Assembly: GCF_031755915.1 (NCBI RefSeq)
Contig: NC_083382.1
Location: 15,716,501-15,780,500 of the forward strand
Reading direction: 5' to 3'
Source of the DNA: Ziziphus jujuba
Taxonomy: Eukaryota > Streptophyta > Magnoliopsida > Rosales > Rhamnaceae
Length of the DNA stretch: 64,000 bases
The stretch's first letter is position 1; every line of letters starts with the position of its first letter. This document shows, piece after piece, positions 38,718 to 49,939 of this stretch. The notes beneath the pieces are model-generated. The model was not told where the DNA came from. It made no database searches and saw only the letters and a list, made by a program, of their open reading frames with translations. The position numbers and the translations under genes are program-made.

Positions 38718-39250
38718 AATTAATTTGAGGGTTTTTTTTTTTTTTTGGTTGGAAAAATAACCAATTTAGAAGTTAAAAATTGATAAACAACAACAAAAAA
38801 ATTATTTTATTGATTAAGAATCATATTTTTACAATTACAGACCAAAGTATCCTTATTGACCAAATTAATAAACAACAAAAATCTGAAAAAGATTTTTTGT
38901 TTACTTTTTTTACATTCTCAAAAGGTTTTTTTTTCTTTTTTTTTTTTAAATTAAAAAAATCCAAATCTGGAGCTGCCCATTAGCCATTCATCTTCGCCGT
39001 TGCTGCTTGTCCTTCTCACACCGTCGCTGCTAGCTCATCATCATCCAATCGCGAGCCTTTGTTGTTCGATTGAGAGCCACCCAAAGCCAGAGCCTTCTTA
39101 CAATATCATTCTCGTCCTCACCGTCCCTCCCACCGAGAGATAATCTCGCACCGCCGTCGTCCTCATCACTGTGTTGCTCATTGTTTTGCAATGTAGGTAG
39201 CTTTCTCTTATTTTGATTTTTTGCTTGTTTTTGGGACTCAGAGTAATCAT
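38718..39250 (+). repeat. Dispersed repeat R, plus-strand copy (5' UTR/exon-like)
   Basis: Contains AAAAATTGATAAACAAC, a GC-richer part with TTCGATTGAGAGCCACCC, and TTGTTTTGCAATGTAG followed by GTAGCTTTC. A shorter, diverged copy lies in opposite orientation at 49940-50300 in the same order. The GC-richer part resembles a plant 5' UTR, but no protein is recognised. A related AT-rich inverted stretch lies at about 38580-38700. Confidence 0.65.
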
Positions 39251-40165
39251 GTTTGATAGATTTTTTTTTTCCTTTTTCTAATGATTCTCAAAACATTGAA
39301 GTATAGAGTTTTGGGTAATATAAATTTTATGAGTAATTCATATTGATCATTTCATTTATGTCGGTTTCTTAATGATTCTGGAAAATGAAAAATTTTCAAA
39401 ATTACCAATGGGGTGTGGGAAGAATATGTACTGCTGTAGAGCCGTACATATTTTTGGTGAAATTGGGTTGCTGTACTAAAGTGCGGTGTGGGAAGAATAT
39501 GTTCTTGTTATGCCTTGTTGATCCTTTGGGAAACTGGGTTACTGCACTAACCAATATTTTTTGTGTCGTTACTTCATATAACGATGTAATATAATTATTG
39601 TAATTTATCTAGTAGGATAGATAAAAAATATAAATAAGGTTGATTGATGCCTATCTAAACTTCGGTTACTTTTTTCATGGGTACATTAGCAGGCACTTTC
39701 TGTTTGTACCTTATAAACTTGAGAATTGCATGAACTTTTTGATTTCTACATTTCTTTTTCCTGCTTGGGTTCATTAGGTTTTTATGTGTTTAGTATTCTG
39801 AAAATCATTGGTACGAATTTTGACTGTTCCTTGGCTTTTTATATTTATCACTAAATTACTTTTTGAGTTTAGTTGTGTTTATTTTTAAGCGGGTGAAGTT
39901 TGCTTACTACAGAAAGAGAGAGAGAGGGAGATGGAGGGGTGTAAAAGTTTTGAGACAGAAGAAAGTAGGGAAACAAAATAAAAATCTGCACTAGTTATAT
40001 GTTCTAGAGGCTTTAAGTTTTTTTTTTTTTTTTTTTTTTTTTTCCAGTTTATCTAATCTCACTTATTTTTCAAAGCAATTGTTAATTATATTTCAAATAA
40101 TTATTGAATGGGTTAGATGGGAGAAAGATTCAGTATAGCTTGTTTTCCAGATGGCACCAAAGGGT
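39251..40165. other. Unassigned DNA with a small internal duplication
   Basis: GGTGTGGGAAGAATATGT begins at 39412 and again at 39485, and both copies continue into GGGTT(G/A)CTG(T/C)ACTAA, giving an imperfect 73 bp tandem duplication. A poly(T) run occupies about 40019-40043. No gene recognised. Confidence 0.5.
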
Positions 40166-40997
40166 GAGGTTGACAGGATTTGCCCTGGGAATCCTTCCAG
40201 GATCTTCCAGTTAGTCTCATCTGGTGAAGTCCCACTAGATAATCCTTAAAAGAAATTCAATGGAATCTTACTTAAAACGTAGATAATGAACACATGCAAT
40301 ATTAATAATACCTCAATACCTCAATATATATAAATATAAATATAAATCCACAACAGCATAAGGTCCACAACCGGCCTTCTGTACTACAGGCCATAACTAC
40401 CCACACAAGTACCATGGTCTTTATTGAGTCCCATATTTAAAATCAGAGTATTCTAAAAGTGTCAATGAAGTCTAGGAGTACAAATAAGTAATAAATAAGT
40501 ACAGAAGATAATGACAATTAAAAAAAGGATAAATACGGCTGCTATCGTAGAAGGAACAAAGCGGTAAGCTGTGCATGAGGTAAACTGCTACTAGCTGCCA
40601 GGACCTAGGGGAACGAATTTAAAACAATAAAACGTGAGATAAAGGAATCTCAGTGAGTGACATAGTATAATATAAAAATAATAATTTATTTCTATAAAAA
40701 TCTTTCTCTCAAGACCTCTCATTCTGCTTTTTGAAAATTTCCTTGTTTAAAAAATCATTTCACAAAATCCAAACTTGTATCCCAATTTAATCTCATAAAA
40801 ATTCAATGCTCAAGGGTATAAAATGAACGATCAACACAATATTACAAAATACCATAATCATGATTTAAATTATGAGCATAAAATCTTATAAACACAATTT
40901 CACGAGATAAATATGAAAATATAGAAATAACCACATTATTTGCAAATCAACAATATATTTAAACGTATACAATGTATCGTACGATGTACCAATCTGT

Positions 40998-41226
40998 AAA
41001 CCGTGGGATACACCCACCTCACAATCCTTAATATATGAAAAATGCCATGGAAATAATAAATAACCGTCGGGACGTACCTCATCTCATGGTCCGTGATGAT
41101 AATAAACCATTGGGTGAAACCAACCTTACGGCATTGTGGCAATATTAAACCGTAGGTTAAACCCGACCTCACAGTCCGTGGTAATAATAAACCGTTAGGT
41201 GAAACCAACCTCATGATACCGTGGCA
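40998..41226. repeat. Degenerate tandem repeat inside the solo LTR
   Basis: Five copies of a unit beginning near AAACCGT(T/A)GGGTGAAACC followed by CAACCTCA start at about 40998, 41061, 41103, 41147 and 41189. The spacing is 40-63 bp. Confidence 0.7.
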
Positions 41227-42718
41227 AACCTAGCGCGCTATAATATAATATTGAATCGAAACTCTAGTACTATATGGTACATCAATTAAAAATAACCGAT
41301 ACAGTATCCTTAAAACAATTTTGTAAGATCATATATACTTTTCTAACAATACAATATCGTAAATAATACTTTAATATTCAAATTCAACCGCTTATTTAAA
41401 CATTTCAAAATTTTCAAATCATCATTTAATGCTAAACCAGAAATACTACGGTGAAATATATTCACCATAAACCAATCTGAAGCATGTAAAATTACAAAAT
41501 ATTTGAACATGATTTTCGATCTGCTTTCTCCTATCAATTATTTTCCAAAACGATTTAAAACTTCAATTCAATTACCAAGATATTTAAATACTACAAGTCC
41601 ATTTATGAACTTATTAAAATGGAAAACCGTTTAAACTATTGTCAAACATCACATAAAATGATAATATATATAAGTAAAATCAAATATTACATATGCATAA
41701 ACCAAACATTTCAATCAAATGGTATATACGTAAAATATTCGAAGCACATATATACTATACCATATACCCAAAATATTTTAAAAATAACAACCACTTACTG
41801 TACTGCAGATGCTCACTTCTGCTCCTCTGTAGGATTGCCTCTAGGCTCAACTCGACTGCTTGTAATATAATAAAATATTCCTCATTGCTCCAAATAATTA
41901 AACCAAAAACACTTGTATGACCCAAATATCTTAGATTAATTTTTAGTACTATAAAATTATATAAATTGGACACCGGACAGTCCAATTATACCGTATGTTC
42001 TTAGGACTCGATATCGAAAATTGGAGATTTTCACTCAAAGCCTAATCTTTTGAAATTGAACCTTTTAATGGGTCCTAATAATATCTAATTTCACTAATCC
42101 AACTCCATTTTTAACCAATTTGACCAATGATGTCTAAACACAATCCCAATTTATCCGAAAATTAACTAATTGATCCAAAAATGGAAAAATTATCAAACGA
42201 CCTCCAAAATTCACAAACTTTATATCAATGGAAATCCCAAGAGACAAGGAACCCATCAATATGCTCACCTCAGTCCAAAAGTTCCTCTGGTGGCTGAAAA
42301 ACTCGATTGAGGCTTTAACCAAAATTCCAGTTGTTAGATCTCTCAAACGGTGAGGAATTTGGGCAAAACATGATAAGAAAGGTCTATGGGTTGGCCTGAA
42401 ACAGCCGAAAAATGAGAAAATCCGGTGACCCACCTTGTCGGCCGTCGCCGCCTTCGCCGACCAGATCCCGGCGCATCCGGCCACCGTTCACTGTGAAATA
42501 TCATGGCCAAGCTCGCCTCAACATGATCTTCCTCCTTGGCCGACGCGTGTAATAGCTTGGTGGCCGAAATGGACAAAAACAGCGGTGACTCAGTTTGCCG
42601 TTAAACGGGTCGAAACGATCCAGTTCGGATCCATGGGTTTGGAGGAGGAATTTCTTGAGTTTTGGGGATGAAATGGGTATTTTAGAATTTGTTTCCTATT
42701 TGGCACGCTTATTAAGGC

Positions 42719-42725
42719 TTATATA
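42719..42725 (-). promoter_or_regulatory. TATA box of the solo LTR
   Basis: The minus strand reads GGCTCTATATAAGCC across this point. It marks the expected U3/R transition of the LTR, with transcription running towards lower coordinates. Confidence 0.5.
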
Positions 42726-43199
42726 GAGCCTTGGGTCACAAATAGACAAAAATTGGGGACTAATTTGGACACTGATCTAAAATTTATGCTTAAAATTTTT
42801 CAGAACCATAACTTTTTATCTATAACTTGGAATTTGGTATGCCGCTAGTCTATGAACTCGTATCGATGAGATCTACACAATGGTACCTCAGTCAAACCAA
42901 AAATATTGACCATTGAAAAAGTCAACTAAAATCCACATATTGTTCACTCGGTCAAACTTAGTCAACTTGGTCAAACTTGTTAAAACATGTGTATTTTTGT
43001 ACGGGGTGTTACAGAGGTAGCATAGGCTTGCAGTGTTTGTAATAGATCTATGACATCTTTGTCTTTGTTTGACGTTCTCTTCACGGTTTTATTGCAAATT
43101 AAAATTTTTATGTTATTTCTTTAACACCATCATCTTTGATCCATATGAAAGTTTATTTATTTATTTATTTATTTTTAAATTTAGAAACATGCATTTGGT

Positions 43200-43475
43200 A
43201 TTCATTTTGAAGAATGATCGCTTGTAGCACGATGAACTCTAACATCATGAACTCCTTCATTATTCATTTTGGAATGCATATCATTATTATTGTCTCACAA
43301 CTCACATTCGAATTCTATATCATTATGATCAACATCAACCAATTAAATACTAACATCATCCCTTCTGCATTGTAGCTCTCATAATTATTAGTATTATGCA
43401 ACTGTTCTTACTCTTTTTAGTTAGGAAACCGTTTAGTAGAGTCACCTTAACATCAACTCCTTGATGAATGTTAAA
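43200..43475 (-). pseudogene. Second copy of the mudrA-associated linker region
   Basis: Read on the minus strand, this stretch aligns with 34850-35122 of the plus-strand MULE over its whole length. It shares GGAGTTGATGTT, GTTGCATAAT, TAATAATTATGAGA, GATGATGTTAGTATT and CGTGCTACAAG. Frameshifts and stops prevent translation. It joins directly to a DUF1985-type frame on its upstream side (higher coordinates). That is the arrangement expected if both belonged to one element carrying mudrA plus a DUF1985/Ulp1-type gene. Confidence 0.7.
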
Positions 43476-43535
43476 TAACAGCAAAGGGTGAGGCAACATA
43501 GGCTTGCAATGTTTGTGATCTATAGGCATGGTCTA
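43476..43535 (-). other. Related unoccupied counterpart of the solo LTR insertion site
   Basis: The sequence GCAAAGGGTGAGGCAACATA then GGCTTGCAATGTTTGT matches the solo LTR flanks once they are joined (CCAAAGGGTGAGGT + AGCATAGGCTTGCAGTG). On the minus strand both read as coding-like text (QTLQAYVASPFA and QTLQAYATSPFG), so the segment was duplicated before the LTR arrived. Confidence 0.75.
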
Positions 43536-43539
43536 TAGG

Positions 43540-44735
43540 CATATAATTTATTTGCCTCATTCTTTTCATCTTATCATTTTCCACATTGATATATTTTCAT
43601 TTCCTTTTTTTTCTTTTTTTGTTTCCCCATTGGTCTTATATGGAATAGCCCCATATTTTTCAACACTGCCATCTTGTGGCGGCTTATCTCTAATAACAGA
43701 TGCAGAACCGTAGGAACTAGCATCCTGATATACATCCCAAGCAATTTTGGCAACATATGAGAACTCATCTTCAATTGCATCAGTACACCAACCACCAAGT
43801 ACTATATATATATATATGAATAAATAAATAAGACAACAACACCAACAACCACTTGTGTCAATTAGTTATAAGGTTAAATCTTTTTAAAAATTTATATATA
43901 TAAGTATTATTTTCTTACATCATGATGATGAAATATAGATGCTATCTTTTCATATCTAGGTACTTGTAAAATATGCCAATTGAGAATTCGAGGAAGTAAA
44001 ATATCCACCATCTTCTATCCAACGGTATCAGCTAATAAGGGAATAGTCTTAAATTCCCAAATCTATCAAATAAATAAATATAAACTATTATCAAAGAAAC
44101 TTTAATTTATAGTCTTACAAACTTACCATAAAAGCTAATGGAAAACCCATACACATTATATGTCTTTGACTTGCCTTTATACTCAAAAGTACTATTTAGT
44201 GATTTGATGGTAGTTATACTCAAAAGCACTATTTAGTGATTTGATGATAATTATGTAAGATAGTATACCCTATTTATATTTGTTGAAGTATTCTAAATTA
44301 TCCACTATTTCCAAATGCTTATGGGATGCATTAGTCATGCTTTATTACTAAGCAGCATCATCTCAGGAAATACAATAAAGCCAACTTCAATCTATTGTCG
44401 ACATTTTCATTATCATCTTTATATTTTGCAGTCATGAAAGCTTCAAGTACTTGCGAGTTTGTAACATTTCGCTTTCTTCCAAAATATGTGTCACTAATAC
44501 GCGTAAAGTGGTTAAATCGCCTATAAGGTTCATGACTGAAGTCTAAATCGACTAATTAATGCGAACTCTTTACCAGTAAATCTAGCACCATAACCTCTAA
44601 AATTAAACACGATTGCATCCTTGTTATCACAAATACACTGCCTATATATTATGTTATTTACAATATGGCCACTGAATTATATCTCATTGGCTTTCAAAAA
44701 GTGTCCAAAACAGCTATCCTCAATTTTTTTTTTTT
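43540..44735 (-). pseudogene. Decayed DUF1985-type protein of a Ulp1-carrying (Kaonashi-like) MULE
   Basis: Minus-strand translation from about 44727 downward gives EDSCFGHFLKANEI, FSGHIVNNIIYRQ, then FRGYGARFTGKEFALIS, RNVTNSQVLEAFMTAKYKDD and LKLALLYFL, then VDNLEYFNKYKWG. Near 43990-44050 it gives PRILNWHILQVPRYEKI, and at 43650-43800 LGGWCTDAIEDEFSYVAKIA. DUF1985 proteins share the CFGHFL start, the RF-x-x-x-EFALI motif, and the DNLEYFNKY and PRILNW-type blocks. DUF1985 is known from plant transposons that carry Ulp1-like cysteine protease genes. Several stops and frameshifts are present and the Ulp1 catalytic domain was not found, so this is a dead fragment. Confidence 0.6.
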
Positions 44736-44992
44736 GAGTCAAAGTTAGCTTGAACTTCATATCTGAGACAACTTTCTAGAAGTTTGATCTGCAATTCACC
44801 TTTATTCTAGATATCTCCAAGTCTCAAAACTTACAAATAAATATTGGTTGCTCTTTTGAACCCATTTATTTGAAAAGCAAATATAATTAATTAATGATAA
44901 AGTATATTTAATTATTAAATAAACTTAAGGGAAAGAAAGCATATTAATAGGAAAAAAGAAAATCTAGAAAAATTTCCACCAAAGGAATTGGC
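44736..44992. other. Short AT-rich spacer upstream of the DUF1985 fragment
   Basis: Probably element sequence (5' region on the minus strand). No motif recognised beyond the array that follows. Confidence 0.35.
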
Positions 44993-45100
44993 ACTCCAAT
45001 TGGAGGAAAAAATTTACGCCATAAGAAATGTTAATCCATGTTGGAAATGATTTTCCAACTGGAGGAAATTATTTTTTGATAGGAGGAAATATTTCAGAGA
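44993..45100. repeat. Quasi-palindrome array C (four to six units)
   Basis: Contains CACTCCAATTGGAGGAAAAA, GATTTTCCAACTGGAGGAAA and TTTTTTGATAGGAGGAAATA, the same unit type as arrays A and B. It lies just outside the DUF1985 fragment and just before the copia LTR. Confidence 0.65.
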
Positions 45101-45166
45101 AAAATCATATTACTTTAAAAAGGTGTATGCTAATAGTGATTGAAATGGATTAATTTAAGTAGTATG

Positions 45167-47917
45167 TGTTAGAGAAACTGAAATAGCAGGTCACGGGTAA
45201 AGTGTGTACACTTCTGTTTATCCTCACGAATTGGTTAGAGAGGTTTAGTTATAGTCAAACACTTATCTGATAGCTTTCTTATCACTATTGGTGTATATAT
45301 CTAGTGTTGTAGCTAGTTGGTTTTATCTTGTATGGTGTATATATTTATTTCTTGTGTTAATGAAAACTACGGATCAAATATTATTTTCCTTCTCATAACA
45401 GAAGTTTACATGGTATTAGAGCTTAAGCCAAATGTCATAGCGATCATTCCTACAGTCTCTTCTGAAATACCTCACCTCGATGAAGTATTCTTTTTTAAAG
45501 TGTTTTGGGTGTGAATGTTTTCTTTATATTAGGCCACATCAACATAATAAATTTTCTTATCATTTTGAAAGATGTGTCTTTCTAGGGTATAGTTCAATTC
45601 ATAAAGGGTATAAGTACCGCAGTTTAACAACCGGAAAAATTTATATTACACCGAATGTAGTCTTCAATGAGTCCTGTTTTCCTTACAGTACTTTTCAAAG
45701 CAAGGACTCTAATTCTAACTCAACTTCTTCTTCTTTCGTGCCTATTAATTCTCTCCTTCTAGTTTTTACAGCTAATCAGTCTTGTCCATCTCTTGGGTAC
45801 CATAGTGGGTCATCCTCATCCGGTCTTTCCCTCTCCCAGCATGAGTCTCCTCTCAACATAACAGCATCATCTCAGTTTCTTACTCCTCCTGCCAACGATC
45901 AACATACTGCTGTGAGGCCTCCATCTTGTACCCACAGCCGACAACCAGTCACCTCTCCACTGGAGTCCTCAAGTCTGGCACCAAGATCAAGCATCCCCTC
46001 CAACAGGTCTGTCCGCTCACTCCTGCCTCCACCTCCAGTTGGTTCCAACCTTGCTGCGTCACACACCCGTCGATTTGGTGCTGCTCTTTTCGCTGGTCAA
46101 CACTCTTCTTCACAACCCCAGCTTTCCCATCCTATGGTCACACGATCAAAGGCTGGTATTTCCAAAAAGAAAGCTTTTCTCCATGCTACATGTGCCAATC
46201 TTGATCAGTATGAACCTACTTCGGTCAAATAGGCCCTTTCTCATCCTCGATGGCTTCACGCCATGCAAGAAGAAATTAACGCATTGCACCGAAATCAGAT
46301 TTGGACACTTGTTCCACAGACAGCCGACATGAACATCTTTGGCAGCAAATGGGTTTTAAAATTAAGAGAAATCCGGATGGCACCACCAACCGTTACAAAG
46401 CCAGGCTCGTTGCTAAGGGGTTCCATTAAAACCCAGGAATTGACTTTAAGGAGACCTTTAGCCCCGTGATAAAGCCTTCCACAATTTGAATCATTTTATC
46501 TCTGGCGGTGTCTCGTGGATGGCCTATCCAACAGTTGGATATTGACAGTGCTTTTCTGAATGGGCACTTACGTGAAGCTGTTTATATGCAGCAGCTTGAT
46601 GGCTTCTTAGACCCTTCTCGGCCGACACATGTGTGTAAGCTTCACAAATCCCTTTACAGATTGAATCAAGCCCCCCATGCATGGTATGATCGTTTGCGTT
46701 TTACTCTCAATCAATGGGGTTTTGTCCGGTCTAGAATGGATTCCTCTCTGTTCATCTTCTATCAATCAAGCCTGATCATTTGGGCTCTTATTTATGTGGA
46801 TGACATCTTTATTATTGGCAGTGACTCCAGTACTATTACCCTATTTATTGCTCAGCTCAATTCCTCATTTTCTCTCAAAGATTTAGGACCTTTATCATTT
46901 TTCCTTGGGATCGAAGTATATCGAGACTCTACTGGTTTATATTTGTCACAAACTAAATATATACTTGATCTTCTTGCCAAAACTAGCATGCTTGAGTGCA
47001 AGACAAGTCCTACACCTGCATCTACTTTGGTTCAACTTGGTAAGGACATTGGTGCTTCTTTTCTAGATAAGTTGCTCTACCGAAGTACCATTGGCACTTT
47101 ACAATATCTGCTACTTACCATCAACAAACTGAGACAGTTCATGCAAGTTCCAACCGAAGTTCATTAGGCTGCTTGTAAACGTGTTTTGCGTTATTTAAAG
47201 GGGACCATTCAGCTGGATCTTCATGTTTGGCTTCTAATGTTGATGATCGGCGATCGACAGGAGGTTATTGTGTTTATCTTGGTGATAATCTGGTTTCTTG
47301 GTCCTCACGCAAACAACACATTGTGGCACGTTCCAGTATGGAATCTGAGTATGTGCCCTGGCTCATGGGGCTGCCGAGCTTGCATGGATTCAGTCTCTCC
47401 TCAACGAACTCTGCGTACCTGTGTCTCGCCCTCCTATTCTTTGGTGTGACAATATGAGTGCTCGCTCTTTGGCTTCCAATCCCTTTTTTCATGCCCGCGC
47501 TAAACACATTGAAATCGATATGCATTTTGTCCGAGATAAAGTGCTTCAACAGCTATTATAGGTTAATTATGTTCCTAGTACTGATCAGGTAGGAGACATT
47601 TTCACCAAAGTGCTTTCCACTGGCCGGTATTTGTTTCTTCGAGACAAACTGAACTTGAAACCTTCCTTGTCTAGTTTGAGAGGGATGTTAGAGAAACTGA
47701 AATAGCAGGTCACGGGTAAAGTGTGTACACTTGTGTTTATCCTCACGAATTGGTTAGAGAGGTTAGTTATAGTCAAACACTTATCTGATAACTTTCTTAT
47801 CACTACTGGTGTATATATCTGGTGTTGTAGCTGGTTGGTTTTATCTTGTATCGTGTATATATTTATTTCTTGTGTTAATGAAAACTACAGACCAAATATT
47901 ATTTCCTTCTCATAACA
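45167..47917 (+). mobile_element. Ty1-copia retrotransposon with a large internal deletion
   Basis: 5' LTR 45167-45400 (234 bp) and 3' LTR 47686-47917 (232 bp) are very similar and run TGTTAG...ATAACA. The primer-binding site TGGTATTAGAGC at 45411-45422 fits initiator Met tRNA with one mismatch. A purine-rich tract (GAGAGGGA) abuts the 3' LTR. Only the end of integrase, the reverse transcriptase and RNase H remain; gag, protease and most of integrase are gone. No matching target-site duplication is visible (GTATG on the left, TAAAT on the right), which suggests rearrangement after insertion. Confidence 0.9.
45480..47684 (+). pseudogene. Copia pol remnant: integrase C-terminus, RT and RNase H
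   Basis: The order is integrase C-terminal text (CVFLGYSSIHKGYK, NVVFNES), a Ser/Pro-rich spacer, and a TAG at 46230-46232. In the same frame after it come HAMQEEINALHRNQIWTLV and SKWVLK. Then come frame changes near 46340-46500, the RT core (IQQLDIDSAFLNGHLREAVY, IYVDDIFIIGSD, LGPLSFFLGIEV), a stop at 47165-47167, and RNase H pieces ([41 protein letters not shown]). The YVDD motif is intact, but stops and frameshifts prevent a working polyprotein. Known copia order is kept, so the missing 5' half was lost by one deletion ending near 45480. Confidence 0.9.
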
Positions 47918-49939
47918 TAAATTTACAGTATACAACCCAAAAAAAAAAAAAAAAAAAAAAAGGGCAAATATAGATAAGGATACATATGGAATTGGAAACT
48001 TAAGGATTTTTGCTTATATATTAGTTTGAATTCATCGTTTGAATCATTTTGTCTACAATGTGTATATTTCAATCAATATGCAAACTGAAAATCACAAGTA
48101 ATGTGCAAGTAAAACTGATAAAAATAGACTAAACGAGAAAATAAAACATGAAGTTATTAGAATCCAACTTGAATAGTTACATAGAAGAAATGCAGCAACT
48201 ACAAATTTCAAAGATTATTTTTAACTCATTAGAACAGAACATAAGTGGATTATATTTTTTTAGAGCTTTGATTATACAGAAACACACTAGATCGACCATA
48301 ACAACGTTAACTAAAAATTTAATAAAAAATATATATAATATAGGAACATTTCACTTACATAGCAAATGACTAAGACAAATCGAACAAATCAACAATGAGG
48401 AGGCAGCCAGATACCTTACTGCATAACTAAAATCATAAGGTAAATCATATGACTTTTTCTGCTTCTGGTTAGGCTCAAATAAAAACTACACACCTTTTGG
48501 TTGCAATACATCATAATAATAATAATAATAATAATAATAAGGAATTAGAAGAAAAAAATTTGCTCTTGTCAACATAACTACCAAAGCCACACCAAAATCC
48601 CAACTTATAGTTTTTTTATTTTTTTATTTTTTTTATTGTTTATTTTTTAAATTTATAACTTACTCCTAGAAAATAAAATGGCCTTTACCTATTTTGCCTG
48701 AGATGGAAATACTGAATGAAATTACCAAAGCTTTTTTTTTTCCCCCCCTTCTTTTTTCTTTTTACATTATTTCCTTTACGTTTTTAAGCATAAAAGGCAC
48801 AAAATTTAGTTAAACAATAGGCCATTATATTTCTATATACATATAATTGGATGAATGATGGAACCTAAAGCCCCAAAACAAGGCCATTCTACATCTTACT
48901 CCTAAACCCAAAAAAGCTATTGTATATAAGGTGTTCCTTGAATTCCAATAGAAGTTTTTAACCACAGTTTGAATTCTCAATTTTTCCAGCAAGAAAATAA
49001 ATGAACAATTTATTTTAGAGAAATTCGCTTTTAACGAAAAACAAATGACTCCACACTAAAAAATATATACAATTAATTTGGAATTACATAATAAACAACT
49101 TTGTCCTCCAAACCAAAGAGACTTACTATGATGTTACACATAGTAGAGCATAAAAAGCAACAATCACAAGCACAACAGGTCTATATGCTCTTCTGTATAT
49201 CGAGGGGAAACTGGGGGAGTTAAACACATAAAATTCACACCAACAACCAGCCACGAGCAGCATGAAATGGAAGTTCTATTTTGCTTCACATCATATGCAT
49301 GTTTTACAGAACACTAAATCTAAAAACCGTGCTCTTAAAAGCCTCAATTATTGATTTCAGGTTTGAGATATATGCATAACATGTAGCAGTTCATAAAACA
49401 AATAGATTTTATATAGGAGCATTTAGAACATCAGTTTAACTTGACACAATGAAAAGAATTGCTTCATTGTGTATTCAGTTGTTTAGTATCATGTTACAAT
49501 ATCCAATTTTTTGAAGTAAATTCAGGTAAAACAAATAAACTTTGCCTTTAAAAAGAGGATAGCAGAAATCCCTTAATAAATAACCACAATAATGTAGGAA
49601 GCAATGGCAAACCTCAGCCATAATCAACAACCTAAAACTTCTTGCAGTATAAAAGATAGCTACTGCATCTATTGCAAGCTAATAAAGGGGCTCTATAACA
49701 AGTATATTAACCTTGATAATTGATAGAAAATAAAACATTCATCAGAGGTAAATGCATCACTAAGTAGGAGTGGAGATAAAGATACATGAATTGACAAAAA
49801 TGATTTTGGATTTCCCTCCTCATTAGAAAAAACGTGTAAACACAATATAGATTCTCAGGAAACAAATAGTATTGAAATAATGAGAGCTAACAAAATCTAA
49901 GGAGATACCAGTGACCTACAATGCACAACTCAAGTAGAA
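47918..49939. other. Intergenic, AT-rich, no gene seen
   Basis: Poly(A) run (47939-47962) right after the copia element, a TAA/AAT run (about 48509-48541) and T runs near 48611-48640. Frames are short and unconvincing. Confidence 0.5.

Larger units (their letters stand above)
40171..43013 (-). mobile_element. Solo LTR, 2.84 kb, with perfect 5 bp target-site duplication
   Basis: On the minus strand the element begins TGTAACACCCC at 43013 and ends CCTGTCA at 40171. It is flanked by GAGGT at 40166-40170 and 43014-43018. The joined flanks match a related unoccupied sequence at 43480-43530, which independently fixes both borders. No primer-binding site, gag-pol or second LTR lies inside, so it is a solo LTR left by LTR-LTR recombination, probably of a Ty3/gypsy family with long LTRs. 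A minus-strand TATA box at 42725-42719, about 290 bp from the LTR start, supports the orientation. A GC-rich segment (about 42420-42640) holds several short open frames that are not genes. A degenerate tandem repeat lies at 40998-41226. Confidence 0.85.

Noticed and set aside
42134..42671. Overlapping GC-rich frames on both strands
   Set aside because: They lie inside the solo LTR just downstream of its TATA box; leader sequence of a retrotransposon, not a gene.
45480..47684. The copia frames as an expressed gene
   Set aside because: Several in-frame stops and frameshifts, and gag, protease and most of integrase are missing.
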